A DNA stretch of 64,000 nt from assembly GCF_009905615.1 (NCBI RefSeq), contig NZ_JAAAKW010000008.1:186001-250000 (forward strand). The letters are read 5' to 3'. Each line of letters begins with the position of its first letter. Position 1 is the first letter of the stretch. The stretch comes from Pseudomonas sp. SLFW (lineage in GTDB: Bacteria; Pseudomonadota; Gammaproteobacteria; Pseudomonadales; Pseudomonadaceae). Positions 17,075-25,442 of this stretch are shown piece after piece. Made by a program: the position numbers and the translations under genes. The notes under the pieces were generated by a model, which searched no databases, was not told the origin of the DNA, and worked only from the letters and a program-made list of their open reading frames with translations.

Positions 17075-17959
17075 ATGAATATGCGCGGTTTTGATTTCGA
17101 GCAGTTAAGAACGCTGGTGGCGGTCGTTGATGCGGGCAGTATTTCAGCGGCTGTCTCCACCCGGTTTCTCTCGCAGTCCTCGCTGAGCGAGCAATTACGA
17201 AAGCTTGAAGAGGCCGCCGGTGGGCAACTCCTCGTTCGCAGCAAAATGGGCGTGCAGACGACCGCTGTGGGCGAGCGCATGGTGGATCACGCGCGCAAAA
17301 TCCTGGCGTTGGCCGATGCGGCATGGCGTGACATGCACGGCATTCCGCTGGAAGGCGAACTTAACCTCGGCATCTCGGATTACTTCAGACCGAGTCATCT
17401 CATGGGATTGCTGAACCGGATCGCCCAGCAGCATCCGGGCTTACGGATTCGCACGCAGGTGGGCAAAAGCGATGAAGTCATGGCCGCCCACCGCAACGGT
17501 GCGCTTGACCTGGCGATCGTGATGCGGATTGTCGGGTCTGCGCCCGGAACACCCAGCGACGTAAGGGTGCTTCGCACAGAGCGTTTGATTTGGGTCATGG
17601 CCAACGGACAAAAGATGGCCTGCGAGCAAAAGCCCATCGAACTCGCCTTGCTGCCCGAGACCTGTTCGCTGCATCGGCTGGTACGTCAGCAACTCGACAC
17701 GCACCGTCGGCCGCATGTCATCGCCCATATCGCCTCAGGCGTCGCGGGCCTTCAGGCTGCTGTGGGAGCAGGGCTGGGCATTGGCTGCCTCAATGCATCG
17801 GCCTTGATCGAACCGGGCATGGTGGAAGTGCCCAAAGGCTTTTTGCCTGCGCTGCCTGATGCTGAATTCGTGCTGCTGGAAACGAAGCAAAGCGACTCGA
17901 AGGCCAGCCTAAGATTGCAATCCATTGCCGAGGTTATCGCTGCGACGTTGGCGGTGTAA
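17075..17959 (+). CDS. LysR-family regulator
   Basis: 294-residue LysR regulator. HTH: AGSISAAVSTRFLSQSSLSE; effector domain from about residue 90 (GELNLGISDYFRPSHLMGLL). The phrase GISDYF..S..M and the EQLRKLEEA..QLLVRS linker fit the branch that regulates small catabolic units. It is divergent from the tautomerase gene, which is the simplest target. ATG 17081 is an alternative start two codons in. Confidence 0.87.
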   Translation: MNMRGFDFEQLRTLVAVVDAGSISAAVSTRFLSQSSLSEQLRKLEEAAGGQLLVRSKMGVQTTAVGERMVDHARKILALADAAWRDMHGIPLEGELNLGISDYFRPSHLMGLLNRIAQQHPGLRIRTQVGKSDEVMAAHRNGALDLAIVMRIVGSAPGTPSDVRVLRTERLIWVMANGQKMACEQKPIELALLPETCSLHRLVRQQLDTHRRPHVIAHIASGVAGLQAAVGAGLGIGCLNASALIEPGMVEVPKGFLPALPDAEFVLLETKQSDSKASLRLQSIAEVIAATLAV

Positions 17960-17999
17960 CCCGGATGACGTCGCGCGAGTGCGCCAGCCCGCATTCCGC

Positions 18000-18035
18000 G
18001 CATGGATCTGATGGCGACGTCCATCAGATCCATGC
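18000..18035. terminator. Strong hairpin between LysR and SDR genes
   Basis: Perfect 15-bp inverted repeat, GCATGGATCTGATGG at 18000-18014 and its complement at 18021-18035, with a 6-nt loop. It starts 8 bp after the SDR stop on the minus strand and 40 bp after the LysR stop on the plus strand. No T-run, but position and stability favour a bidirectional terminator. Confidence 0.7.
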
Positions 18036-18043
18036 TCTGGCTA

Positions 18044-18850
18044 TCAAGAAAGGCGGTAGCGGGACGCGGGCTTGCCAGTTTGTGTCGCGGCGAAGAGTGC
18101 ACCGCGAGCGCTGTCGTATTCACGCCATAAGTTCTCGTCGTCGACAGAGGGGAAGGTAATGTTTTCGCCGTGATCCAGACCTGCGAGCGCGGCGTCCACG
18201 CAGTTTTCAGTACTCATGATGGTGTCTTGACTCAGTGCTGACAGCGGAATACCCGACACGCTTTCAGACCAGATCTCGGTTGCGGTTGAGGCGGGCAGCA
18301 CGACTTGCAGTTTCACGTTTGAGTGGGCTTTTGCCAACTCGTCCTGTATCCCTCGGCTGAACGCCAGCACGTAGGATTTTGTCCCGCTATAAACCGAACT
18401 GATCTCCCACGAATGCACCGCCAGCACCGACGCGATGTTGATGATGGTGCCGTGGTTGCGTGCAACGAAGGCGGGCAAAACCGCGTGGGTCAAACGCGTC
18501 AACGAGACGATATTCAACGCGATTTGCGACAGAGACACATCGACGGATGTGTCCGCCAACGCGCTTAGCCGGGCGACGCCCGCGTTGTTCACGAGCATCT
18601 GCACGCTGTCGTCACGGGTGAGCACCTCTTCCACTCTGGCTACATCTGCTTCTTTTTCCAGATCAGCAACCAGAGTGCGCACGTTGATACCGTGCTTCTC
18701 TGCCAAGTCATTGGCGAGTGCATTCAGGCGGTCTTCCCGACGAGCCACGAGAACCAGATCGAATCCGCGCGCCGCGAGGCGGTCAGCGTAGACGGCTCCA
18801 ATACCCGATGAAGCGCCAGTGACGACGGCGGTCTTTTTTGACGAATCCAT
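18044..18850 (-). CDS. Short-chain dehydrogenase/reductase (SDR)
   Basis: 268-residue classical SDR. The cofactor loop is TGASSGIG, NNAG is present (VNNAGVARLSAL), and the catalytic set is Asn, Ser in INIASVL, and Tyr/Lys in YSGTKSY. ARRED after strand 2 favours NADP(H). ATG 18850 follows a weak ribosome site; upstream frames run into the operator region. It is divergent from a MarR gene with two palindromic operators in between, so it is almost certainly a MarR-controlled oxidoreductase. Substrate unknown. Confidence 0.88.
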   Translation of the reverse strand: MDSSKKTAVVTGASSGIGAVYADRLAARGFDLVLVARREDRLNALANDLAEKHGINVRTLVADLEKEADVARVEEVLTRDDSVQMLVNNAGVARLSALADTSVDVSLSQIALNIVSLTRLTHAVLPAFVARNHGTIINIASVLAVHSWEISSVYSGTKSYVLAFSRGIQDELAKAHSNVKLQVVLPASTATEIWSESVSGIPLSALSQDTIMSTENCVDAALAGLDHGENITFPSVDDENLWREYDSARGALFAATQTGKPASRYRLS

Positions 18851-18864
18851 AGTGCTCTCCAAGG

Positions 18865-18896
18865 TTGAGTACTCAAGCAACAAGTTGAGGGCTCAA
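18865..18896. promoter_or_regulatory. Twin MarR operators
   Basis: TTGAGTACTCAA (18865-18876) is a perfect 12-bp palindrome and TTGAGGGCTCAA (18885-18896) an almost perfect one. Their centres are 20 bp apart, two DNA turns, so the sites face the same side. A looser copy (GTTGTGCTCAAC) is at 18930-18941. The sites lie between the SDR start and the MarR start, as expected for repression of both. Confidence 0.75.
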
Positions 18897-18953
18897 GCAT
18901 CTGCTCGAAAGGCAGGGGTTGTCAATGGTGTTGTGCTCAACCATTATTCAGAC

Positions 18954-19493
18954 ATGACGAAAATTTCTAGCAAGCTACCGGCGATTTCCCGGTCCTCCAG
19001 AATCGCGACGGGCGAAGAAGATCTTTATCAATCGCTCGTCTGTACGAACACAGCGCTGCGGCTTGCTGCTCGGCGTCTGGGAAATTTGTATGACGAGGCT
19101 TTAGCGCCTCTAGGCCTGAAATCCACCCAAGTCTCTCTGTTGACCGAGATCGTGAGGATGGAGGCAGATAACGATGGGCAAGCTCCGACATTGCAGGATC
19201 TGGCAGTCAAACTCGCCATTCAGATCTCTGCACTCACGCACGCTTTGAAGCCCCTGATCAGGGACGGTTGGGTGGTGCTAAAGGTTGACGAACATGACAA
19301 GCGGACCAAGCGTGCTCTTCTGACGCCGGACGGCGTTGAACTGTGGCAGCGCGCACTGGTTTATTGGGCCACTGCCAACGAACGCGTCGAAGCGGTCATG
19401 GGCAGCGATTCGGCTGCCGCGTTACGAGCTGCGGCAGACTTCGTGGCATCCGACGAGTTTCTTGTTGCCTACCGCGAAGATGATCAATCGTAG
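18954..19493 (+). CDS. MarR-family regulator
   Basis: 179-residue MarR-type winged helix repressor: dimerisation helices at the N-terminus (LRLAARRLGNLYDEALAPLG), recognition helix LAVKLAIQISALTHALKPLI, and wing with DEHDKRTKRALLT, whose D-x-R motif contacts DNA in the family. The start at ATG 18954 gives a normal-length protein; the frame stays open further upstream through the operators. It is divergent from the SDR and presumably represses it and itself, released by a small ligand. Confidence 0.88.
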   Translation: MTKISSKLPAISRSSRIATGEEDLYQSLVCTNTALRLAARRLGNLYDEALAPLGLKSTQVSLLTEIVRMEADNDGQAPTLQDLAVKLAIQISALTHALKPLIRDGWVVLKVDEHDKRTKRALLTPDGVELWQRALVYWATANERVEAVMGSDSAAALRAAADFVASDEFLVAYREDDQS

Positions 19494-19509
19494 CTATTCC
19501 GGCAGGCAT

Positions 19510-20451
19510 TCATGAGGAGCGAATTTCACAGCCCTCGCTGCGCTTGCCCTGCGGCACGCCGAGAGCATCGACGACTTCGTCGATGAAGCGTCTGACCTTT
19601 GCTGAGGGACGACGGTCGGCGGGGTAGATCAGATTGACGGGGTAGGTAGGTCCTTCGAAGTCCTTGAAAAGTACAACCAGCTCTCCACGTTGCACATAGG
19701 GCATGAGCACGTCTTCTACACAGAGCGTGATGCCGAAATCCGACAATGCTGCATTGACCTTGGCCAGGGTGTTATTGACCTTCAGTCGGCTGGTAATGGG
19801 GATTGTGAACGCCTGCATGTTTTTGGTGAAGCGCCAGACTTTGTCCGTCATTCGATCGGAAAATAGATAGCCCAGACAGTCATGGTCCACGAGTTGCTCG
19901 GGGTGGAGCGGGGTCCCTTTGCGCGATAGATAAGCAGGCGATGCGCAGGCGAACATCCTGAAAGGTCTCAAACAGCGCTGCACTAACGCAGCGCTGTCGG
20001 CTAATTGCGGTTTACCCAGCCGGAAAACGACTTCGTATCCTTCTTCCACGATATTCACGAACCTGTCTGTCAGTTCAAGTTCGATTTCCGTTTCGGGATA
20101 GCGCGTCAGGTATTGGGTGAGGAACGGGATCAACCGATGTGAGCCGTAATTGTACGGTGCGCTGATTCTGATCTTCCCACGCGGCGTGGAGTTTGCCGCC
20201 AGTGCCAGCGCTTCAGCATCTTCAACGTCCTTCAGGATTGCCTTGCAGCGCGAATAATATTCTTCACCCAAGGCGGTCAAGCTTTGACGGCGAGTGGTCC
20301 GGGTGATGAGTTTGAGACCTAGTTGTGATTCCAGGTTTCCTACCTGTTTGGCAATCAGCTGCGGAGTGACGCCTAGCAGTGCTGCTGCTGCGGAGAAAGA
20401 GCTTGCCTCTGCTGCTGCGACGAAGGCGGCCATGCTTTTCAGCTTATCCAT
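19510..20451 (-). CDS. LysR-family regulator
   Basis: 313-residue LysR protein with HTH EASSFSAAAALLGVTPQLIA and the long effector domain (GKIRISAPYNYGSHRLIPFL, ELTDRFVNIVEEGYEVVFRL). ATG 20451 (MDKLKSMAAF) is the canonical start; a frame to 20493 adds 14 unconserved residues. It converges on the MarR gene with only 16 bp between stops. The divergent neighbour, 124 bp away, is a DUF6196-like gene, a possible target. Confidence 0.87.
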   Translation of the reverse strand: MDKLKSMAAFVAAAEASSFSAAAALLGVTPQLIAKQVGNLESQLGLKLITRTTRRQSLTALGEEYYSRCKAILKDVEDAEALALAANSTPRGKIRISAPYNYGSHRLIPFLTQYLTRYPETEIELELTDRFVNIVEEGYEVVFRLGKPQLADSAALVQRCLRPFRMFACASPAYLSRKGTPLHPEQLVDHDCLGYLFSDRMTDKVWRFTKNMQAFTIPITSRLKVNNTLAKVNAALSDFGITLCVEDVLMPYVQRGELVVLFKDFEGPTYPVNLIYPADRRPSAKVRRFIDEVVDALGVPQGKRSEGCEIRSS

Positions 20452-20575
20452 ATTTACAACCTTTGGTTGCCAATGTTGTTCTATGTCGGGCATTTATCTT
20501 GAAAATCTTCCTGCTTAACATCGCTCGGGTCAATCAATGCAAGCGCCTTGCGCTTCACAGAGCGGAGATATGGAA

Positions 20576-21019
20576 ATGGTGAACATATCGCATGAAACGA
20601 CTGAGGATGCGGAGCGTCGGCTATTACGCGTCATGACCCAGGCGCGCGTCCGATTCTTTACCGGCACGTATGCGTTTTTGGAGTTTCCTTTGTCATCTTT
20701 CCCGGGAGCCGTACATCCCGACGCACTGGCACTCGTTCGAGATGACAAGGTGTGGAGTCAGTTGGTCCCCTGCGAAGCCTCCGAGCAGGAGCTTTTTGGC
20801 GTCTTCCGTTTCCATTTTCCTCACGGTATCGACAACAGCGGGTTCGTGGGCTGGTTGGCCAGTCGACTGAAACAGCGCTTTGGGACTGGCGTTTTCGTGA
20901 CTTGCGGCCAGCACCAGGATGAGGGGGGAATCTTTGATTATTGGGGCGTTCCGGCGAGTCTGGCTTCGGATGTCTTTACAGAGATCCAGGCATTGGTTGA
21001 CGGCTGCATGGCCGAGTAG
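20576..21019 (+). CDS. DUF6196-like protein
   Basis: 147 residues, cytosolic, no signal peptide. Visible segments: ETTEDAERRLLRVMTQARVR, GTYAFLEFPLSSFPGAV, ALALVRDDKVWSQLVP, then a helix-rich C-terminus with GVFVTCGQHQDEGGIFDYWG. I recognise this as the family labelled DUF6196, with no known activity. ATG 20576 is chosen because GGAG lies 8 bp upstream; ATG 20570 is too close. It is divergent from a LysR gene. Confidence 0.68.
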   Translation: MVNISHETTEDAERRLLRVMTQARVRFFTGTYAFLEFPLSSFPGAVHPDALALVRDDKVWSQLVPCEASEQELFGVFRFHFPHGIDNSGFVGWLASRLKQRFGTGVFVTCGQHQDEGGIFDYWGVPASLASDVFTEIQALVDGCMAE

Positions 21020-21231
21020 ATGCAGGAGAGCAATACGGTAACCGTATTCGCTTGCCCATGTGGCTGCTGGCCGATATCCGTCGGTTTTCAAGAATCGGCT
21101 TTAGAGCAGGATGCTTGCGCCACCTAGCGGAATTCGGGAAGCGGTCTACGTGCTACGAAACCCGCTACGCGGAATTCGCCCAGATGCGGAGCCGTTTAGG
21201 GCCCAGCAAGAGCCCCAAAAAACGCCATATC

Positions 21232-22545
21232 CTAAACGTGGTCGGCGCGGACACAAGTTTTAGCATCTAGCGCAGCCGCACGGCGGCTGCTCTTGAGAGC
21301 AATGGGTGCCATCTGGCTGCGGTCCAGTTCTTTTTCCCAGCCCGCGATTACCAGTGCTGCCACAGCGTTGCCAATAATATTGGTGAGCGAACGGCACTCG
21401 GCCATGAAACGATCAATCCCCAGAATCAATACCATGGCAGCCACGGGCACGGTTGGCACCACAGCCAGGCTGGCGGCCAATGCCACGAAACCTGCGCCCA
21501 CTACCGCACCGGCGCCCTTGGACGTGAGCATTGCCACGGCGAGCAGGGTGAGTTGCTGTTCCATCGTCAGCTCGATGTTGGTTGCTTGGGCAAGAAACAG
21601 CACCGCCAGCGTCATGTAGATGTTGGTGCCGTCCAGGTTGAAGGTGTAGCCCGTGGGCACGACGATACCTACGACACCGCGAGAGGCCCCCAGACTTTCC
21701 AACTTCTGGATCAGCTGTGGTAGCGCCGATTCCGATGAGCTGGTGCCCAGCACGATCAACAGTTCGGACTTGAGATACGCCAGCAGTTTGAAGATGCTGA
21801 AACCGCTGTGACGGGCAATGCTGCCCAGCACCACGAAGATGAAGAACAGCGCCGTGACATAGAACGTGCCGACCAACTTCAACAGGGGTAGCAACGAGCC
21901 CAGGCCGTACTTGCCGATAGTGAAAGCCATGGCTCCAAATGCACCGACAGGGGCTACCCGACTGATGATGCCGACAATGCGAAAGAACACTTCGCTGGTC
22001 TGATTTATCAGGCCTGTCAGCGGTCTGGCTTTTTCACCCACCATCACCAGTGCCACGCCGAACAGCACCGAGACGAACAGTACTGGCAAAATCTCGCCTT
22101 GGGTGAACGCCTCGAAAAAGGTCGCCGGAATCACGTGCAACAAAAAGCCGACAATGCCCTCGCCATGTTGCGACTGGCCCACATAACCGGCGATCGTCGA
22201 GCGATCCAGCGTCGCCACATCTACATTGAATCCGCTTCCTGGTTGCAGCAAATGCGCAGCGATCAGGCCGATCACCAGCGCAATGCTCGATACCACTTCA
22301 AAATACAACAGCGCTTTGCCTCCGACTCGTCCAACCTGTTTCACGTCATGCATGCTGGCAATACCGGAGACAACAGTACAAAAGATGATCGGCCCGATGA
22401 TCATCTTGATCAGCTTGATAAAACCGTCCCCCAAAGGCTTCAGGTCCACCCCGACCTGAGGCCAGAGTTTTCCCAATAACACGCCTAGCACCAGAGCTAG
22501 CACGACTTGTACATACAGGGTTCCCAGCAGTTTTCTAATTATCAT
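21232..22545 (-). CDS. dctA: C4-dicarboxylate/proton symporter DctA
   Basis: 437-residue inner-membrane symporter of the DAACS (glutamate/dicarboxylate) family; imports succinate, fumarate and malate. Family motifs are present: IKMIIGPIIFCTVVSGIA, the Ser-rich hairpin LGTSSSESALPQLI, TGYTFNLDGTNIYMTL and TSKGAGAVVGAGFVAL, and the C-terminal helix with GIDRFMAECRSLTNIIGN. The start at 22545 (MIIRKLLGTLYVQV) is standard; the frame to 22578 adds a basic leader. The C-terminal tail (ALDAKTCVRADHV) is longer and odder than usual. No DctB/DctD sensor genes are nearby. Confidence 0.93.
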   Translation of the reverse strand: MIIRKLLGTLYVQVVLALVLGVLLGKLWPQVGVDLKPLGDGFIKLIKMIIGPIIFCTVVSGIASMHDVKQVGRVGGKALLYFEVVSSIALVIGLIAAHLLQPGSGFNVDVATLDRSTIAGYVGQSQHGEGIVGFLLHVIPATFFEAFTQGEILPVLFVSVLFGVALVMVGEKARPLTGLINQTSEVFFRIVGIISRVAPVGAFGAMAFTIGKYGLGSLLPLLKLVGTFYVTALFFIFVVLGSIARHSGFSIFKLLAYLKSELLIVLGTSSSESALPQLIQKLESLGASRGVVGIVVPTGYTFNLDGTNIYMTLAVLFLAQATNIELTMEQQLTLLAVAMLTSKGAGAVVGAGFVALAASLAVVPTVPVAAMVLILGIDRFMAECRSLTNIIGNAVAALVIAGWEKELDRSQMAPIALKSSRRAAALDAKTCVRADHV

Positions 22546-23122
22546 TGTTGTTATCTCGCGACGTTTTTTGGGCAACACGGTGCCGCCGCGGGCACGAGAG
22601 CGCCTGCGAGGTTAATGCCGTGATCGGTGGTGTATGAAGTTCAGGTGAGGGAGGGCGGGACTTTATCAAGCAGCCACTGCGCTACTCCCCCGGCGATTGA
22701 ACATTCGAAAGACTCCGTTGAGTAAGTCGACTCATCCTGAAATCGGTCGGCGTTGCGGGCAAGAGTCAAAACGTGGAGGAGGCGTTCATGAAGTGTGTGG
22801 CAAGCTCAAAAACTACGGCCGATGCACTCTGCCTGTACACCGGGGGGGGGGGGGCAGAATCAGGTGTCTGATCTGATCGGATACGTTTTAAGTTTGCTGG
22901 TCGCGCAGGAGGTTCGCCTCGGATTTGACATTAAATAATGGGTGCATTCAGTCAATAATTTTCCATCGCGTGCACTTGTTATATCTAGCTTCCTTCGTTC
23001 CGGCCGATAGTAAGAAGATGCATCGGTAAGGTGCTTAGTACGTTCAATCCAGCCCGTCGAGAAACTTATTCTTTGAGCGTCCGCATATTTCCTTATCCGA
23101 AGTGCGCACACCCAGCACTTAG
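22546..23122. other. Long intergenic region between dctA and HxlR gene
   Basis: 577 bp. It holds the dctA promoter, a 13-G run and, just before it, a 28-codon frame at 22788 (MKCVASSKTTADALCLYTGG) with a good ribosome site that runs through the G tract. The 22880-23100 part is more AT-rich and shows no gene I can support. Confidence 0.5.
22842..22854 (+). repeat. Homopolymer of 13 G
   Basis: Thirteen consecutive G. Tracts of this length slip during replication and sequencing. It sits in a very short open frame (22788-22873), so phase variation cannot be excluded, but an assembly or sequencing artefact is just as likely. Confidence 0.85.
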
Positions 23123-23485
23123 CTACGACACGGCATCCTGTTCCGCAAAAATCCGCGCCATCTCTACCGCATACTCAGTCCCCCATATACACAGCGGAAT
23201 GATCGCCTGCGCCAGACTCCGGCCGAGTGGCGTCAAGGTGTAATCCACACGTGGAGGCACCTCCTGATAGTCCGTTCGCGCCAGCACGCGATCGGCTTCC
23301 AGGTCTTTTAGCGACTGGATCAGCACTTTGTCGCTCACGCCCGGTATCAGCCGTTTCAACTCGCCATAGCGCTTCGCGCCGTCCCTCAGGAAAAAAAGGA
23401 CCAACGGTTTCCATTTGCCGGAGATGACGCGCAGCGTGGCGTTGAGCCCACATCCGGTGTCGCAGATTTCAGGTGATGTCGTCAT
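23123..23485 (-). CDS. HxlR-family regulator
   Basis: 120-residue winged-helix regulator of the HxlR family. Characteristic segments: CGLNATLRVISGKWKPLVLF, RYGELKRLIPGVSDKVLIQ, and YQEVPPRVDYTLTPLGRSL. Two N-terminal Cys (CDTGCG) could act as a redox or electrophile sensor, as in related proteins, though this is inference. It is divergent from an SDR gene and is the obvious candidate to control it. Confidence 0.9.
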   Translation of the reverse strand: MTTSPEICDTGCGLNATLRVISGKWKPLVLFFLRDGAKRYGELKRLIPGVSDKVLIQSLKDLEADRVLARTDYQEVPPRVDYTLTPLGRSLAQAIIPLCIWGTEYAVEMARIFAEQDAVS

Positions 23486-23490
23486 TTTTT

Positions 23491-23518
23491 AGGTACTTAC
23501 CAAAATGTGCATACTTGT
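23491..23518. promoter_or_regulatory. Candidate HxlR operator
   Basis: GTACTTAC (23493-23500) and ATACTTGT (23511-23518) are imperfect direct repeats 18 bp apart in the HxlR-SDR intergenic region. HxlR regulators often bind repeated TACTT-like elements next to their own start. Modest support. Confidence 0.4.
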
Positions 23519-23600
23519 CGTTAGGTTATCAGCGCCGCATCCTGATTTCCAAGCGAGCCGTTCCTCGGCTTGAGCAGAAACTCATTGAAGGATGCACGAC

Positions 23601-24335
23601 ATGACCCGATTGAATGGCAAAACCGCAGTGATCACTGGTGGCGCAACCGGCATTGGCCGCGCCGCCGCAAAACGCTTTATCGAGGAGGGCGCTTTCGTGT
23701 TCATCTTCGGTCGTCGGCAAGACGCGCTCGACGCGGCGGTGGCCGAGCTTGGCCCAAACGCCCGCGCGGTGAAAGGCTCGGTGTCTGATCCTGCCGACCT
23801 TGACCGGCTTTACGCCGCCGTGAAAGCCGAGCGCGGCACCCTCGATATCGTCTTCGCCAATGCGGGTGCAGGTAGCCCGCTGCCGCTCGGCAGTATCACC
23901 GCCGAGCACATTGACGACACCTTCGACACCAATGTGAAAGGGACGATTTTCACGGTCCAGCAAGCGCTGCCGCTGATGGGCGAAGGCGGTTCGATTATCC
24001 TGACCGGGTCGAGCGCGGGCACCACCGGCGCCCCGGCCATGAGCGCCTACAGCGCCAGCAAAGCGGCCGTGCGCAACCTCGCGCGGTCCTGGGCCGAAGA
24101 CCTCAAAGGCACCGGCATCCGGGTCAATGTCTTGTCACCCGGTGCGACGGCCACTGAACTCGCCAAGGCTGCGCTGGGGGAAGAGGGCCAGAAGGTCTAC
24201 GCGTCGATGACCCCGCTCCAGCGCATGGCTGATCCCGCAGAGATCGGAGCGGCCGCAGCGTTTCTTGCCTCGTCGGACAGCAGTTTCATGACTGCCAGCG
24301 AAGTGGCCGTCGACGGCGGCCTCGCCCAACTCTGA
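23601..24335 (+). CDS. Short-chain dehydrogenase/reductase (SDR)
   Basis: 244-residue classical SDR: cofactor loop TGGATGIG, GRRQ after strand 2 (NADPH preference), NAGAG, and the catalytic Ser (TGSSAG) and Tyr-Lys (YSASK). ATG 23601 is chosen because GAAGGA lies 10 bp before it, while the in-frame ATG at 23592 would overlap that site. It is divergent from the HxlR regulator. A damaged copy of its last 70 codons lies at about 47.2 kb in this window. Confidence 0.9.
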   Translation: MTRLNGKTAVITGGATGIGRAAAKRFIEEGAFVFIFGRRQDALDAAVAELGPNARAVKGSVSDPADLDRLYAAVKAERGTLDIVFANAGAGSPLPLGSITAEHIDDTFDTNVKGTIFTVQQALPLMGEGGSIILTGSSAGTTGAPAMSAYSASKAAVRNLARSWAEDLKGTGIRVNVLSPGATATELAKAALGEEGQKVYASMTPLQRMADPAEIGAAAAFLASSDSSFMTASEVAVDGGLAQL

Positions 24336-24343
24336 TCCACTGC

Positions 24344-24384
24344 GCCCGACGGGATTTCTCATCCGATCGTCGAAGCCGTCGGGC
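24344..24384. terminator. Hairpin after SDR gene
   Basis: GCCCGACGG (24344-24352) pairs with CCGTCGGGC (24376-24384), 23-nt loop, just after the SDR stop and before the convergent LysR. The same sequence idea recurs after the pseudogene copy at 47.4 kb. Confidence 0.55.
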
Positions 24385-24436
24385 CTTGGAGAATTGGGAT
24401 ATCACGCTGTTCACGCCATGGCAGCCACAACTGCCC

Positions 24437-25354
24437 TCATCCCAGCTCGCTCGCCAAGTGTTGCGCTACCCAGTCCGAAAACGCCCGCGTTTTGTTGGGG
24501 GTGCCTGAGGTGGCTGGCGTGATCACATAGACGGCCCCCCGGTCATCCAGTTGCCAGTCCGGAATGACCTCCACGAGGCTGCCTTCCCTGAGGTGGGCAT
24601 CGACGTACCAGCGTGTCGAGTGCAGAACACCCAGTCCCTCCAGTGCAGCTTCTATCAGCAGTTCAGGTTCCTCGGAAGCCAGAAGGCCGCGAACGGATAC
24701 GACTTCGCGACGCTGTGCTGGCTGAGTGAACGCCCAACGGTAGGGATTGCTGTTGCGGGTGTTGCACAGGCAGGGAACCCCGGCGAGGTCTTGAGGCGCC
24801 TGAAGGTGGGGATGTCGCATCAGAAAGGCCGGTGATGCGCAAATGACCCGGCGACGCTCCGCCACCTTGCGTGCAACCAGTCGAGAGTCAGCTAATACGC
24901 CCAGTCGGATGGCAAGGTCGTAATGCTCGCCGATCAGGTCAACGAAGCGGTTACTCGTATCGGCTTCGATCGTGACCAATGGATGTGCACGCAGGAACCC
25001 CACGATCAGCGGCGTCATCCAGCGCCTGGCAAAACTGCCAGGCAACGAGATCCGCAGATGCCCGCGTACTTGGCCGTCGACCTGCTCTGCCGCTTCCCGG
25101 CCCGCAGACTGGAGCCCGTCGAGCAATGGCCTGATCCGCGCAAGATAGCGTTGACCGGCTTCAGTGAGCGCCACTTTGCGGGTGCTGCGGTCGGCGAGAC
25201 GCACGCCCAGGCGGGCTTCCATCGCACTCAACCTGCGGGACACCGCAGTGGCATCCCGACCTATTTGTCGACCCGCCGCTGAAAACGATCCGGTGTCGGC
25301 CAAGGCAACAAACGCCGAAAGCTCATTCAAATCGGAGAAAAAGGATTCCTGCAT
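24437..25354 (-). CDS. LysR-family regulator
   Basis: 305-residue LysR regulator: HTH DTGSFSAAGRQIGRDATAVS, linker TEAGQRYLARIRPLLDGLQS, effector domain with RISLPGSFARRWMTPLIVGF and DTSNRFVDLIGEHYDLAIRL. It is divergent from the quinone-oxidoreductase-like gene, with 88 bp between starts, which is the classical layout for a LysR and its target. Its end converges on the hairpin after the SDR gene. Confidence 0.88.
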   Translation of the reverse strand: MQESFFSDLNELSAFVALADTGSFSAAGRQIGRDATAVSRRLSAMEARLGVRLADRSTRKVALTEAGQRYLARIRPLLDGLQSAGREAAEQVDGQVRGHLRISLPGSFARRWMTPLIVGFLRAHPLVTIEADTSNRFVDLIGEHYDLAIRLGVLADSRLVARKVAERRRVICASPAFLMRHPHLQAPQDLAGVPCLCNTRNSNPYRWAFTQPAQRREVVSVRGLLASEEPELLIEAALEGLGVLHSTRWYVDAHLREGSLVEVIPDWQLDDRGAVYVITPATSGTPNKTRAFSDWVAQHLASELG

Positions 25355-25442
25355 TTTTCACATCTATGAACGGTAGGATCTTCGTATTCTGTCTCAAAAC
25401 GCAGCATTTCATAATGGCCTCCTGTCATTTCTGGAGAGCCTT

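Noticed and set aside
22568..22587. GGCACCGTGTTGC before dctA, resembling a sigma-54 promoter
   Set aside because: The spacing between GG and GC is one base short and the site is only about 25 bp from the start codon.
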